Shown: positions 1 to 11,900 of the stretch, in pieces
Numbering within the stretch: the first letter of the stretch is position 1
How the letters are laid out: the number at the start of each line of letters is the position of its first letter
Origin: Pogostemon cablin
Taxonomy: Eukaryota; Streptophyta; Magnoliopsida; Lamiales; Lamiaceae
Direction of reading: 5' to 3'
Assembly: GCA_023678885.1 (NCBI GenBank)
Contig: CM042953.1
Coordinates: 1,624,563 to 1,688,562 of the forward strand
DNA length: 64,000 bases
The notes under the pieces: model-generated
What the model saw: only the letters and a program-made list of their open reading frames with translations
Database searches by the model: none
What the model was told of the DNA's origin: nothing
Translations under genes and position numbers: made by a program

Positions 1-372
1 ATCCTATGTGCGTTTGGGAGTCTTGTTGAGGGCCTACATCCTATCCATCTCGAGAGAGAGTTTAGGTGGAATTAGTGATCGCTTCTATACCTTGTCCATG
101 AGAGATTAGAATTAATTGCATATTTACTTAATCATCTATGCCATGATTGTTGTTAATCTCATCCTTGCATCATTTGGAACCCATTTTATCTTTGCATTCA
201 TTTTATCTTTATTTCTTGCTTTAACATAATTGCATTCATTTGCTCCTGTCCGCTCTTTTCCGTCGTCCTTATAAAATCACGATAAACTTGAGATCGCTTA
301 AACTCTAGCACGTTCCTCCCTGTGGTTCAATAATTTCTTTAATTGGTCATACCACTATATTATGGCTAATCA
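1..372 (+). repeat. E1 5' LTR, 3' part only
   Basis: It repeats 5254-5585 nearly exactly and continues to an ATCA terminus at 369-372, the mirror of the TGAT that starts the 3' LTR at 3787. Only two bases separate it from the PBS. Confidence 0.88.
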
Positions 373-374
373 AA

Positions 375-391
375 TGGCGCCGTTGCCGGGG
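375..391 (+). other. E1 primer binding site, tRNA-Asp type
   Basis: TGGCGCCGTTGCCGGGG is the reverse complement of the 3' end of plant tRNA-Asp, the usual primer of Athila/Tat elements (family knowledge). It lies 2 bases after the LTR, as expected. Confidence 0.88.
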
Positions 392-647
392 AGGTAACGG
401 TTGCTAGTAGTTTGACGAAGGATTGTTTAGAGTGGTCTTAATAAGGACATTTTTTTATTTTTGCATCTTATATTTGCTTTGGAAAATTTTGTTCTAATTT
501 TTCTTTCTTTTATAGGTGCATACCTTGAGAAGGAAGAAGAAGGAGAGCAACCCTAAAAATATGAGCTACATGGATAATCTTCGAGATATGGTGAATAGAA
601 GTGTTCATTCCGCTATGAACACATAAGGAAATTTTCAAGGATTTCAA

Positions 648-1715
648 ATGCCAAATTGGGAGCCTAATTTGCAACCGGATTTTGGAGTACAAAATATGCA
701 ATTCCAACAACAAGGTTATGAGAATTTTGGAGTTCCTCATCAAATGCATCATCAAGTATACCCTCAAGGTGTGGAAGATGTTTTTCAAGGAAATTTTTCT
801 AAAAATCAAGAAGGAAATCAACCACAACTTTGGGGAGATTTTCAAGACTCCAACACCTCTTATTCCGCCCAACTTGACTATAGAGAGAAGCTTAGAGATG
901 AGTTGATCGAAAAGATTATGGAGCGCATGGAGAAGGATAGTAAGTCTAATCAAGCGTGGATTGATAGAATCGGAAACTTGTGTGAAATGATGATGAATAC
1001 AATGGTAGCATTCGGTGCTAGATTGGATTCCATTGAGCACCAAGTTAGTCAAGTTGTATCCACTGTTGAGAACAACAAGCCTTCTACCTCCGGAACGAAA
1101 AGTGAATGCATGGTCATTAAGGATCGGAACGAGACTAGTTTGGGGATTGATGAGGTTATAAAGGAAAGAAGAGAAAGGATGCCTAAGTGGGTGAAAGCTA
1201 AAGAGTTGAAAGAAGAGTTGACGGAGGAATTCGATAGATTTGTCGAAGCTCTTGAAGAAATGATAGAGAAAGTCAAGATTCAAAACCATGATGAGATTTA
1301 TGCCCTTATGGAAGAAAAGAAGCCTCCGGAAACTAAGATCATGGATTCTACTCCCCACAAGCCAAAACCTTCTCATTCTATTGAAATTTCAAATTCTCTT
1401 AAGAACTTCCATGATTTCATTGATAAAAATTTGTTTGGTGATTGTAGGAAAAAGGTTGCAAGAGGGCATCAACACTTGTCAATGCCCGAATTCTTATTGG
1501 GGGATGTGGTTGAAGTTCAAAATGCATATAAAGCGCAATGGAAAAAGTGGAACAAGTGGAAAGGGTCATTCCTTGTGAAGAACGCCTTCGGAGACCAATT
1601 GCTTAAACTATTTAACAAGAAGGGAAACGTTCTTGTGGTTGAGCGTGAGAGCACACGGCACTACTTCAAGAAGAAACCTATGATAGTGCCTAAGGACTAT
1701 TCAAGACCACCATGA
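648..1715 (+). CDS. E1 ORF: apparent fusion of gag C-terminal region and integrase C-terminal tail (355 aa)
   Basis: This is the only sizeable ORF of E1. The same frame is open from an ATG at 561 except for a TAA at 624-626, so the ancestral protein was probably about 29 residues longer. Residues 1-75 are Gln/Asn/Phe rich. Residues ~80-150 look like coiled coil. Around residue 175 a segment reading ERMPKWVKAKELKEE closely resembles the gag-protease linker of E5 (ERIPKWKKAKELREKE). The last ~60 residues resemble the integrase tail: a KWKGSF-like stretch where E5 has KWRGPY, then an RHY where E5 has KHY. There is no capsid domain, no DLGAS protease motif, no RT and no integrase catalytic core. 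I infer a deletion derivative that kept gag-C and IN-C ends. The protein may act structurally or merely preserve spacing; function is unknown. Confidence 0.6.
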   Translation: MPNWEPNLQPDFGVQNMQFQQQGYENFGVPHQMHHQVYPQGVEDVFQGNFSKNQEGNQPQLWGDFQDSNTSYSAQLDYREKLRDELIEKIMERMEKDSKSNQAWIDRIGNLCEMMMNTMVAFGARLDSIEHQVSQVVSTVENNKPSTSGTKSECMVIKDRNETSLGIDEVIKERRERMPKWVKAKELKEELTEEFDRFVEALEEMIEKVKIQNHDEIYALMEEKKPPETKIMDSTPHKPKPSHSIEISNSLKNFHDFIDKNLFGDCRKKVARGHQHLSMPEFLLGDVVEVQNAYKAQWKKWNKWKGSFLVKNAFGDQLLKLFNKKGNVLVVERESTRHYFKKKPMIVPKDYSRPP

Positions 1716-3786
1716 GCTAAAGACTATCATCCGGCTTGAAGACGTTAAACTTAGTGCTCGATGGGAGGCAACCCATCATTATCTTTATTGCTTTATTTAA
1801 TGCTTTCAATAAAGATTGTGGATTTGTTATTTCTTGCATTTTTGGCATGTAGGTTGATTGTGCTTGTGAGGAATACGCGTATTGAAGACACGAAGAGTGC
1901 TTGATTTGAAGTGTGATAGTAAGTCACACCACTTTTTGCAAACTTACCTCGAAACTCTTGTTTCAATTTAAGTTTGGGGGGATATGGTGTGGTGTGACGT
2001 ACTTTGTTTTGAAAGCATATACTTTTCGTATTTTTTGGCTAATTTTAAAATTTTTCTGATGAGTTTGGGATTGATTTTGGTATGATTGGTGGTGATTGAA
2101 GTGCATGATAGTCCATATTTTTATGAAAGTGTTGAGCTAATAGTTTTGTTGAGCATGAATGAAGTGTAGTGGAAGCACGAATTGAGCCCGGAGATAAAGT
2201 CGAGATTCATTTTGCATTCAATCCGAAAGCCCGTGCCAACCATTTCCACTACCAAATGCCTTTCTAAGGGAGTTAGCTTTACATCTCATCTCTTCTATTT
2301 GCTTAGCATAAATTTATTTTGAATTGGATTGATGGATTAACATGCTACTTTATGTGTTATGTCTTTGGGAGGTTTCATTTTCAATCAAAGATGGAGATAC
2401 TTGTGAGCTTAATTGATCATGGATGATATTGAATATGTGCTTCATTTTCTAATGATGGTGATTGTTGTTTTTGCATGTTATGTGTTTTTGTTTTGTTTCT
2501 TATTTGTTGAGTCTTTATTTTATGTTTTGTGTGTTTTCTTATTTTTGTCTTGGTATGTTTGGTGGTTTGTTTTAGGGATGTTGTGAGTCATTTTTGAATA
2601 TGAGTGATGATATATTGTGGTAGTAAGTGATGACAAGTTATGATTAAGAATCTCTACACTTTCGAATTGTGACATGTTTTACTTAACTTGTTCAATTTTG
2701 AAATGAATGTGGTGTAATAAGTTTCTTAAGGTCCAATGCATAAGCTTGTAAGCATTTGAGCCTCAACCGTGCATACATGGTTTTCCCTTCATGAGTGGAT
2801 CGATTGAGTTTGATAAGCTAGAACTTGCTCAAGGACTATAGGAACGAGCCCGATTGTGGAGATTAGTGAAATGATCTTAGGCCATCCTTGTTATTCATAG
2901 TCATTGCCATATATTTTCCTACCATGTACATCATCCCTAGTTAACCATTTTGAGCCTTTAAGCCTTTTTATTGTGAATATAGCACACTACAAGCCTTAAT
3001 TACCCACTTGAGCCTTACATACATACCTTTTGTGTGAGTGATTGAGGAGATGGTAACTAGAAAGGTTTGATTGAAGAACAAAAGAAAGAAAGGAAATGGT
3101 AACAAGCAAGAAAAAGGATGAAAAGAGCAACAACAAGAAGGCACATGCAACCTCAAAGTTAGAAAAGGAGCAAATCAACATCAAAATGCTTAAGTAAACA
3201 AAATTCAAAGATAGGAAGCATGCATCAAAAGAAGCTCAATGCAAGGAAAGTTAATGAATAGTGCTTGAGATTGTAAAGATAAGAAAGGAAGAAAGAAAAG
3301 TGGAGAAGTTGAGGAAGTTGATCATCTCTTCGATTACTTACACATGTTTAGTCACTATTACCTATATTCTTCCTACCTTACCAAAGAGCCTATCATTACA
3401 TCCAAATTAAAGACCTTTTTGATCGCTAATGGAAACTTTGGTGGTTTGTGAATATAGTCCACGAGCAAGCTTATAGCGAGTCGAGCCAATCGGTTAATGA
3501 GCGATGATTTACCCTACTTTAAAGAGTGTTGAGTGACATTTATAACCTATGTGAGACTTGGACTAAAAAGGGACTATATTACACTTTTATTCTCTTTAGA
3601 TTGAACTTGTTAATTTTTCATGTCATGAGTTTAATGATGTAGGATGACTTAGCATAAATTGTAATTGTTATTGCTATCGATGTGTTATTACTTATGTTCG
3701 TTTAGTCTTTTCCTAGGTGAAAATCTCTCCCCTTGGTTTATCATTTTTGTTGTTCGGGGACGCACAACACTTTAAGTTTGGGGGTG
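1716..3786 (+). other. E1 3' non-coding region with hairpin, internal PPT, conserved block and terminal PPT
   Basis: No gene is seen. Shortly after the stop comes GACGTTAAAC (1741) and a perfect 6-bp hairpin GATGGG/CCCATC (1760-1777). An internal PPT-like tract TAAGTTTGGGGGG lies at 1969-1981. A block at about 3372-3424 (CCTACCTTACCAAAGAGCC) recurs in all five Ty3 elements here. The terminal PPT TAAGTTTGGGGG is at 3773-3784, directly before the LTR. The remainder is AT-rich and unremarkable. Confidence 0.78.
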
Positions 3787-5585
3787 TGATGAGGGATATT
3801 TTCACCTAAATTTTAGTGTCTTTTTATATGTGTTTTCGTTTAATTTTATCCGTATTTGTGTTCTATTTGGTTGTGTTTTATGTTTTTATGGAAATGTGTG
3901 AGAATAAGCTTAAATGTATGATTTCCAGGTAAAAATGGATTCTAGACGCGAGAAGGAAAATTTGGAAAAAAACGAAGCTTAATTCGGAATTGAAACGAGG
4001 GAAAATGAGTCAAATTAAGCAAATGCTGAAAAACGCACGTCCAACTTGTGTAATTTTTCTATACTCTTTTGGAGCTCAAAACAAGAAGTGTGATATATGG
4101 TTGGAAAGCCACATAAAAGAGGATCGTTTTGGTATAAGAAACACTTCGATCCGAGCCCAAACGAGAAAGTTATGATTAAAATGGTGACGTCGCGCAGGCT
4201 GTTTCTACTCAGCACGGTTGTGCTACTTTGTATGACTTGTTACACCTTCAAATGTTGGATGTTTTGTCAGATCTTTATATGATAGAAAGCCAATGAAAAT
4301 AGAATCGCGTGAGCGCTAGAATTACTCAAATTGGAGATCGGATGTGGAAGTTATGCGCGAAACAGTGAGACTGCGCTGCACCGACCCGAACTTGACCCGA
4401 ATTCGACCCATGCTCGGCCCAAAGTCATTTTTATGATTAGAATGTGTTCTAGAAGGTTCTAAGGGGTAAAAACACCCATTTTGGAGTGTAAATATCAGTG
4501 GGGATCAGATCTACACCTAATACACACTATTTTTTCACACACTTTTCCTCTCCATTCCATCTACCCTTCATCCAATTCACCGTTCCTTGATTCCATCCAT
4601 CTACACTTGATCCCCTCCATCAAATCCACCATCCAAGTGATCAAGGAAGCAAGGGAGAGTGAAGATCACAAGAGGAAGAAGGAGATCTCCATTGAAGACC
4701 TTCAAAGGGGGAATCTAATTCTAAGTCTTGTGAAATTCTTTATAGATTTGTCATGGAATTTGTGGATCCAATTGTCTATGATTGTTTTCTCTAAAACTAT
4801 GATAGGCTAATCTCCTTTGTGAGATTAGCTCCATGATTGGTGTTGGATAATTTAGTTTTTATGCAAATTGATTTTAATCTTGAATGGGCTTTGTGTTATT
4901 TCTATCACTGATTATTGATTGCTTGATGTATATGAGATTTGTGTGATTAATTGTCATGGGCATGTGATTAGATTGAGAAATCAATTATGTGTTTAGGATA
5001 GTTCATTGAATCATTTCATCATACACTTCATGTGCATTAATTTAGAATGAGATAGAGATATCCTTCTAGATTTAGAACCCTTTGATAGAACATTTGATTA
5101 GCTTAATCAAGAGGTTTGTTGATTAAATGAGGAGACCCAAACAATTAGTGAATTCATAGTACCTTAAAAGGGAATATTGCTTATGATTTAGTACCTAATT
5201 AGGGAACTCATAGAGTAATTAGTACCTAGTGGGAGGTGTTTGCTATTGTCTCGATCCTATGTGCGTTTGGGAGTCTTGTTGAGGGCCTACATCCTATCCA
5301 TCTCGAGAGAGAGTTTAGGTGGAATTAGTGATCGCTTCTATACCTTGTCCATGAGAGATTAGAATTAATTGCATAATTACTTAGTCATCTATGCCATGAT
5401 TGTTGTTAATCTCATCCTTGCATCATTTAGAACCCATTTTATCTTTGCATTCATTTTATCTTTATTTCTTGCTTTAACATAATTGCATTCATTTGCTCCT
5501 ATCCGCTCTTTTCCGTCGTCCTTATAAAATCACGAAAAACTTGAGATCGCTTAAACTCTAGCACGTTCCTCCTTGTGGTTCGATA
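3787..5585 (+). repeat. E1 3' LTR, last ~40 bp missing
   Basis: It starts TGATGAGGG right after the PPT. It contains two related modules (about 4025-4201 and 4239-4379), each with a GGAAAGCC-like start and a GACGTCGCGCAG- or GACTGCGCTG-like end. A short GC-rich segment with repeated GACCCGA words follows (4380-4425). The right end stops after GGTTCGATA, where the intact 5' LTR copy has 40 more bases. Confidence 0.87.
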
Positions 5586-7743
5586 TCTGATGTATAATAA
5601 CTAATTTGACCACAAAAATCTTAAGATAATGCTCACTTCAAGGAGTTCTTGACCTGGCTCACGGAGTAGAATCAACTCTGCATTTTCACTTTTCAGTGAC
5701 TCTATAGCGCAAGCTTTCTTGCATTTTTATACTCTGAAAATATATTCTCCAACTATATTCTCATGTCTAATAACTAATTTAATCATAAAAACGGAAATAA
5801 AATGCTCACTTCTATGAGTTCTTGACTTGGCTCACAGAGTCGAATCAACTCTGTACTTTTACTTTTTAGTGACTCTATGGCGCAAGGTTCCTTGCATTTT
5901 TATACTCTGAAAACATGTTCTCCAACTATATTATCATGTCTAATAACTAATTTGACCATAAAAACGACAAGAAAATGCTCACATCCAGGAGTTCTTGACT
6001 TTGCTCACGGAGTAGAATCAGCCCTGCACTTTGACTTTTTAGTGACTCTGTGGCGCAAGCTTCCTAGCATTTTTATACTCTGAAAATATATTCTCCAACT
6101 ATATTCTCATGTCTAATAATTAATTTGACCATAAAATGGCAGGAAAATGCTCACTTCAAGTAGTTCTTGACCTGGCTCGAGGTGTAAAATCAGCTCTACA
6201 CTATGTTTTTAGTGACTCTATGGCTCAAGCTTCGTATCAGTTATATAGTCTGAAAAATTATTCTCCAACTATATACTCATGTATAATAACTAATTTGACT
6301 ATAAAAATCGTAAGAAAATGCACACTTCAAGGAGTTCTTGACCTAGCTCACGGAGTAGAATCGGCTTTGCACTTTGACTTTTCAGTGACTATATGGCGCA
6401 AGGTTCCTAGCATTTTTATACTCTGAAAATATGTTCTCCAAATACATTCTGATGTCTAATAACTAATATGACCATAAAAATGGCAAGAAAATGCTCACTT
6501 TTTGGAGTTCTTGACCTAGCTCACGGAGTAGAATCAGCTCTGTACTTTGACTTTTTAGCGACACTATGGCGCAAGCTTTCTAGCATTTTTATACTCTGAA
6601 AATATGTTCTCCAACTATATTCTCATATCTAATAACTAATTTTACCATAAAAATGGGAAGAAAATTCTCACTTCAAGGAGTTAGTGACCTGGCTCATAGA
6701 GTAGAATTAGCTCTGCACTAGTTTTTAATGATTCTATGGTGCAAGCTTCGTAGTAGTTATATCATCTGAAAACATGTTATCCAACTATATTCGCATGTCA
6801 AGTAACTAATTTAACCTTAAAAATGACAAGAAAGTGCTCACTTCTAGTACTTCTTGACTAGGCTCACATAGTAGAATCAGCTATGCACTGTGAGCTTTTA
6901 GTGACTCATTGGCGCAAGCTTCCTAACATTTTTTAGTGTAAAAACATGTTCTCCAACTATATTCTCATGTCTAATAACTAATTTGACCATAAAAGTGGCA
7001 ACAAAATGCCCAATTCAATGAGTTCTTGACCTGGCTCAGGGAGTAGAATCAGCCCTGCACTTTGACTTTTTAGTGACTATATGGCGCAAGGTTCCTTGCA
7101 TTTTTATACTCTGAAAACATGTTATCCAACTATATTATCATGTATAATAACTAATTTGACCACAAAAATTGCATGAAAATGATCACTTCAAGAAGTTCTT
7201 AACCTGTCTCATGAAGTAGAACAGTTGTGCAGTTTAACTATTTAGTGACTTTACGGCGCCAGCTTCCTAGCATATTTATACCCTGAAAACATGTTCTTAA
7301 ACAATATTCTCATGTATAAATAATTTGACCATAAAAATGTCAAGAAAATGCACACTTCAAGGAGTTCTTGACCTGGCTCACGGAATAGAATCAGCTCTGC
7401 ACTTTAACTTTTTAGTGACTCTATGGCGCAAGATTCCTAGCATTTTTATACCTTGAAAACATGTTCTCCAACTATATTCTAATGTATAATAACTATGTTG
7501 ACATTAAAAATGGTAAGAAAATGATCTTATCAAGGTGTTCTTGACCTGACTCACGGATTAGAATCATCTCTTCACTTTGACTTTTTAGTGATTCAATGGC
7601 TCAAGCTTCATACTATTTTTATACTCTGAAAACATGTTCTCCAACTATATTCTCATGTCTAATAATTAATTTGACCATAAAAATGGCATGAAATTGTTCA
7701 CTTCAAGGAGTTCTTGACCTGGCTCACTGAGTAGAATTAGCTC
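5586..7743 (+). repeat. ~172-bp satellite array, segment 1
   Basis: Head-to-tail monomers of about 171-174 bp, measured from successive TTTGACCATAAAA words (5951, 6123, 6294, 6467, 6641). Typical landmarks within a monomer are GAAAATGCTCACTTCAAGG, TTCTTGACCTGGCTCACGG, TTTTTAGTGACTCTATGGC and ACATGTTCTCCAAC. Monomers differ clearly from each other, so this is not a freshly homogenised array. Several have long open frames only because a monomer of 171 bp is a multiple of three. From about 6660 the order of diagnostic monomers matches the higher-order repeat seen at 11.1-13.1 kb. Confidence 0.95.
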
Positions 7744-8946
7744 TGTTGAGTTGTATACTAAAAGTCTAGCTTTAGTATGAACAATTTTATAACAATATTT
7801 GAAATGAGAATCATATGATCAAATGATTGCATCTTATAATTTAATTTATATGAATAATGCAATAGTCCATTTACTTTATACTGTAGATAATATGTTGTGC
7901 GACAACACGCGGAAGATCATATTATCGGTTTCCTTATAAAGTATAAACAGATGCTCACAACCGAGATAAACGGGAACTCTCTATCAGTATGCTTGTAGTG
8001 TGATTTGGTATTAGTTTTTCTTGACTATAAAATCACATTAGTATGCTTTGTGCATATTGAGTAGGATCGCCTGTGATCATTCGCCTTATACTGACTATAT
8101 AGTAGAACTTGATCTCTGTTATTATGGAAGTTCATGCTCTTAATCCCTATACAATAACCTCGACACGTAGGGCAGTATGTATTTCTTTGATTCATCAATG
8201 GGTGAGATTTATAAGTATTAAATCAACAAACTCGGTGAGTTGGGAAATAATGTTGTATCTATGGTGTGCTGTTGATTGTAGAAGGAATCCATGTCCGACA
8301 TAGGTTGATGATGTCCCCTTGAGGAGCTCATAAGGTTTATCATGTAAATCTTGCAAGTGGATTAATTTCCGGCATGATAAAAAGGTTGAGTGGTACTACT
8401 CTCGGATAAGATATTAATTAATTTGAGTTGTCAGTAACTTAATTAATTAATGGGCATTGTATATTTTAAACATGGGGAGACTTCGGGCTCATAATAAGAA
8501 GGAGCCCAAAACGTAATTTTAGGTTGGAGTGGGTAGTGCAGTAATAATAATTTAGTGGACTTTATTATTATTATTGGATTAAATATAAGCTTTGGGCTAA
8601 GCTTGGATATTTAATCCAATGGAGTCCCAACTCCAATTCTCCTCCTGATCCCTGCTGTAGTCCAGTATATAAGTGAACTCAGCCTCTTGGAATCCTATGT
8701 TTTTCCTGCGCCTCTTTTGACGTGAGAAGGGAAAGAAGCAGATTGAGAGATCCTGCAGACTGTTGCCCACACAACAGCAGGATCACACTTGGGACATACA
8801 GTAGAAGATCAGAGGTAGTTCTCTGCAGCGATTCATCCTCTACATCAACCCAGAAGTACGGTAACCATTAATTTTGCTTCCGTTGTGATTGTTTGCCTGA
8901 AGTCCTAAAAGGATCACATTTGTACCACATCATCCAATTGCCAACA
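7744..8946 (+). mobile_element. Solo LTR of a Ty1/copia element related to C1
   Basis: It begins TGTTGAGTTGTATAC, ends CCAATTGCCAACA, and is flanked by a perfect 5-bp duplication AGCTC (7739-7743 and 8947-8951) inside a satellite monomer. The 1203-bp sequence is colinear with the C1 LTRs (1389 bp, reverse orientation), including the stretch near the start about a Phe-free AATCATATGATC region and TTATACTGTAGATAATATG. It lacks the ~165-bp module the C1 LTRs carry near their 3' end. No internal domain remains, so it formed by LTR-LTR recombination. An open frame at 8109-8303 lies wholly inside it and is not a gene. Confidence 0.92.
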
Positions 8947-11900
8947 AGCTCTGCACTGTGAGTTTTTAGTGACTCTATGGTGCAAGCTTTGTATTATTTA
9001 TATACTATAAAAACATGTTATCCAACTATATTCACATTTTTAATAACTAATTGACCAGGATTGCAGAGTAGAATCAGCTATGCACTGTTAGCTTTTAGTG
9101 ACTCAATGTCACAAGCTTCCTAGTATTTTTATAGTAATAAAAACAAGTTCTCAAACTACATTCCCGTGTCTAATAACTAATTTGACCATAAAAATGTCAA
9201 GAAAATGCTCACTTCAAGGAGTTCTTGACCTGGCTAAGGGAGTAGAATCAGCTCTACACTTTGACTTTTTAGTGACTCTATGGCGCAAGGTTCCTAACAT
9301 TTTGTACTCTGAAAACATGTTTTCCAACTATATTCTCTTGTATAATAATTAATTTGACCATAAAAATTGTTAGAAAATGCTCATTTCAAGGAGTTCTTGA
9401 CTAGTCTCATGGAGTAGAATCAACTCTGCACTATGACTTTTTAGTGACTCTATGGCGCAAACTTCCTAGTATTTTTATACTCTAAAAATATATTCTCCAA
9501 ATATATTCTCATGTCTGATAACTTATTTGATCATAAAAATGCCAAGAAATATCTCACTTCAAGGAGTTATTGACCTGGCTCACGGAGTAGAATCAGCTCT
9601 ACATTTTGACTTTTTAGTGACTCTATGGTGAAGGCTTCCTAGCATTTTTATACTCTGAAAACATATTCTTCAACTATATTCTCATGGATAATAACTAATT
9701 TGACCATAAAAATGGTAAGAAAATGCTCACTTCAAGGTGTTCTTGACCTGGCTCATGGAGTAGAATTAGATCTGCACATTAACTTTTAAATGACTCTATG
9801 GCTCATGGTTCCTGGCATTTTAATATTCTGAAAACAAATTATCCTACTATATTCACATGTCTAATAACTAATTTGACAATAAAAATGGGAAGAAAATGCT
9901 CACTTTTAGGAGTTCTTGACCTAGCTCACGGAGTAGAATCAGCTCTGCACTTTGACTTTTTAGCAACACTAGGGCGCAAGCTTCCTAGCATTTTTATACC
10001 CTAAAAAAGAGTTCTCCAAATATATTCTCATTTCTAATAACTTATTTGACCATAAAAATGGAAAGAAAATTCTCACTTCAAGGAATTCATGACCTGGCTC
10101 ACAGAGTAGAATTAGCTCTACACTATGAGTTTTTAGTGACTTTATGGTGCATGCTTCGTAGCAGTTATATACTCTAAAAACGTGTTATCCAACTATATTC
10201 GCATGTCTAATAACTAATTTAACCTTAAAAATGACAAGAAAGTGCTCACTTCAAGGACTTCTTGACCAAGCTCACAGAGTAGAATCAGCTATGCACTGTG
10301 AGCTTTTAGTGAATCAATGGTGCAAGGTTCCTAGCATTTTTATAGTCTAAAAACATGTTCTCCAACTATATTTTCATGTCTAATAACAAATTTGACCATA
10401 AAATTTGCAAGAAAATTCTCTATTCAAGGAGTAGAATTAGCTCTGCAATTTGAATTATCAGTGAATCTATGGCACAAGCTTCATAGCATTTTTATACTCT
10501 AAAAAGAATTCTCCAACTATATTCTGATGTGTAATAACAAATTTGATCATAAAAATCGTAAGATAATGCTAACTTCGAGGAGTTATTGACCTAGCTCATG
10601 GAGTAGAATCAGCTCTGCACTTTCACTTTTTAATGACTCTATGGCGCAAGCTTCCTTACATTTTTATAATTTGAAAAAATATTCTCCAACTATATTCTCT
10701 TGTATAATAACAAATATGACCATCAAAATGGTAAGAAAATGCTCACTTCAAGGAGTTCTTGACATCGCTCAGGGAGTAGAATCAGCTCTGCACTTTGACT
10801 TTTTTGTGACTCTATGGCACAAGCTTGCTAGCTTTTTATACTCGGAAAACATGTTTTCCAACTATATTCTCATGTATAAAAACTAATTTGAGCATAAAAA
10901 TCGTAAGAAAATGCTCACTTCAAGGAGTTCTTGACCTGACTCACGGATTAGAATCAGTTTTGCACTTTGACTTTTTACTGACTCTATGGTGCAAGCTTCC
11001 TAGCATTTTATACTCTGAAAACATGTTCTCAACCTATATTCTCATGTCCAATAACTAATTTGACCATAAAAACAACAAGAAAATGCTCACTTCAACTAGT
11101 TCTTGACCTGGCTCACAGAGTAGAATTAGCTTTGCACTGTGAGTTTTTAGTGACTCTACGGTGCAAGCTTCGTAGTAGTATATACTATGAAAATATGTTA
11201 TCCAATTATATTTGCATGTTTTATAACTAATTTGACCATAAAAATGACAAGAAAGTACTCATTTCAAGGACTTATTGACCAGGCTCACAGAGTAGAATCA
11301 ACTATGCACTTTGAGCTTTTAGTGACTCAATGGCGCAAGCTTCCTAGCATTTTTAGTCTAAAAACATGTTCTCCACCTATATTCTCATTTCTAATGACTA
11401 ATTTGACCATAAAAATGGCAAGAAAATGTTCACTTCAAGGAGTTCTTAACTTGGCTCAGGGAGTAGAATCAACCCTGCACTTTGACTTTTTAGTGACTAT
11501 ATGGCGCAAGGTTCCTTGCATTTTTATACTCTGAAAACATGTTCTCCAACTATATTATCATGTATAATAACTAATTTTTCCATAAAAATTGCATGAAAAT
11601 GCTAACTTCAAGGAGTTCTTGACTAAGCTCATGAAGTAGAATCAGATGTGCACTTTGACTATTTAGTGATTCTATGACGCAAGCTTCCTAGCATATTTAT
11701 ACTCTGAAAACATGTTCTTCAACAATATTCTCATGTATAACTAATTTGACCATAAAAATGGTTAGAAAATGCTCACTTCAAGGAGTTCTTGACCTGGCTC
11801 AAGGAGTAGAATCAGCTCTGCATTTTCTCTTTTCAGTGACTCTATGGCGCAAGCTTAATAGTATTTTTATACTCTAAAAACATGTTCTCCAATTATATTC

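Larger units (their letters stand above)
1..5585 (+). mobile_element. E1: non-autonomous Ty3 (Athila/Tat-like) LTR retrotransposon, 5' end outside window
   Basis: Order seen: end of a 5' LTR (1-372), tRNA-Asp-type PBS (375-391), one ORF (648-1715), long non-coding 3' region with two PPT-like tracts, and a 3' LTR (3787-5585). No RT, RNase H, integrase core or protease motif is present. Bases 1-332 match 5254-5585 with about 7 mismatches by eye, roughly 2%, so the insertion is fairly young. The LTR start and 3' region are recognisably homologous to those of E5, which does carry gag-pol; E1 therefore looks like a short partner of the E5 family. The 3' LTR lacks the last ~40 bp seen at 333-372 because satellite begins at 5586. 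Confidence 0.88.

Noticed and set aside
510..1376. 288-aa minus-strand frame opposite the E1 ORF
   Set aside because: Shadow of the sense ORF; hydrophobic residues arise from the complement of AAG/GAA-rich codons.
8109..8303. Possible small gene in the solo LTR
   Set aside because: Inside LTR sequence shared with C1; frame is not kept there.
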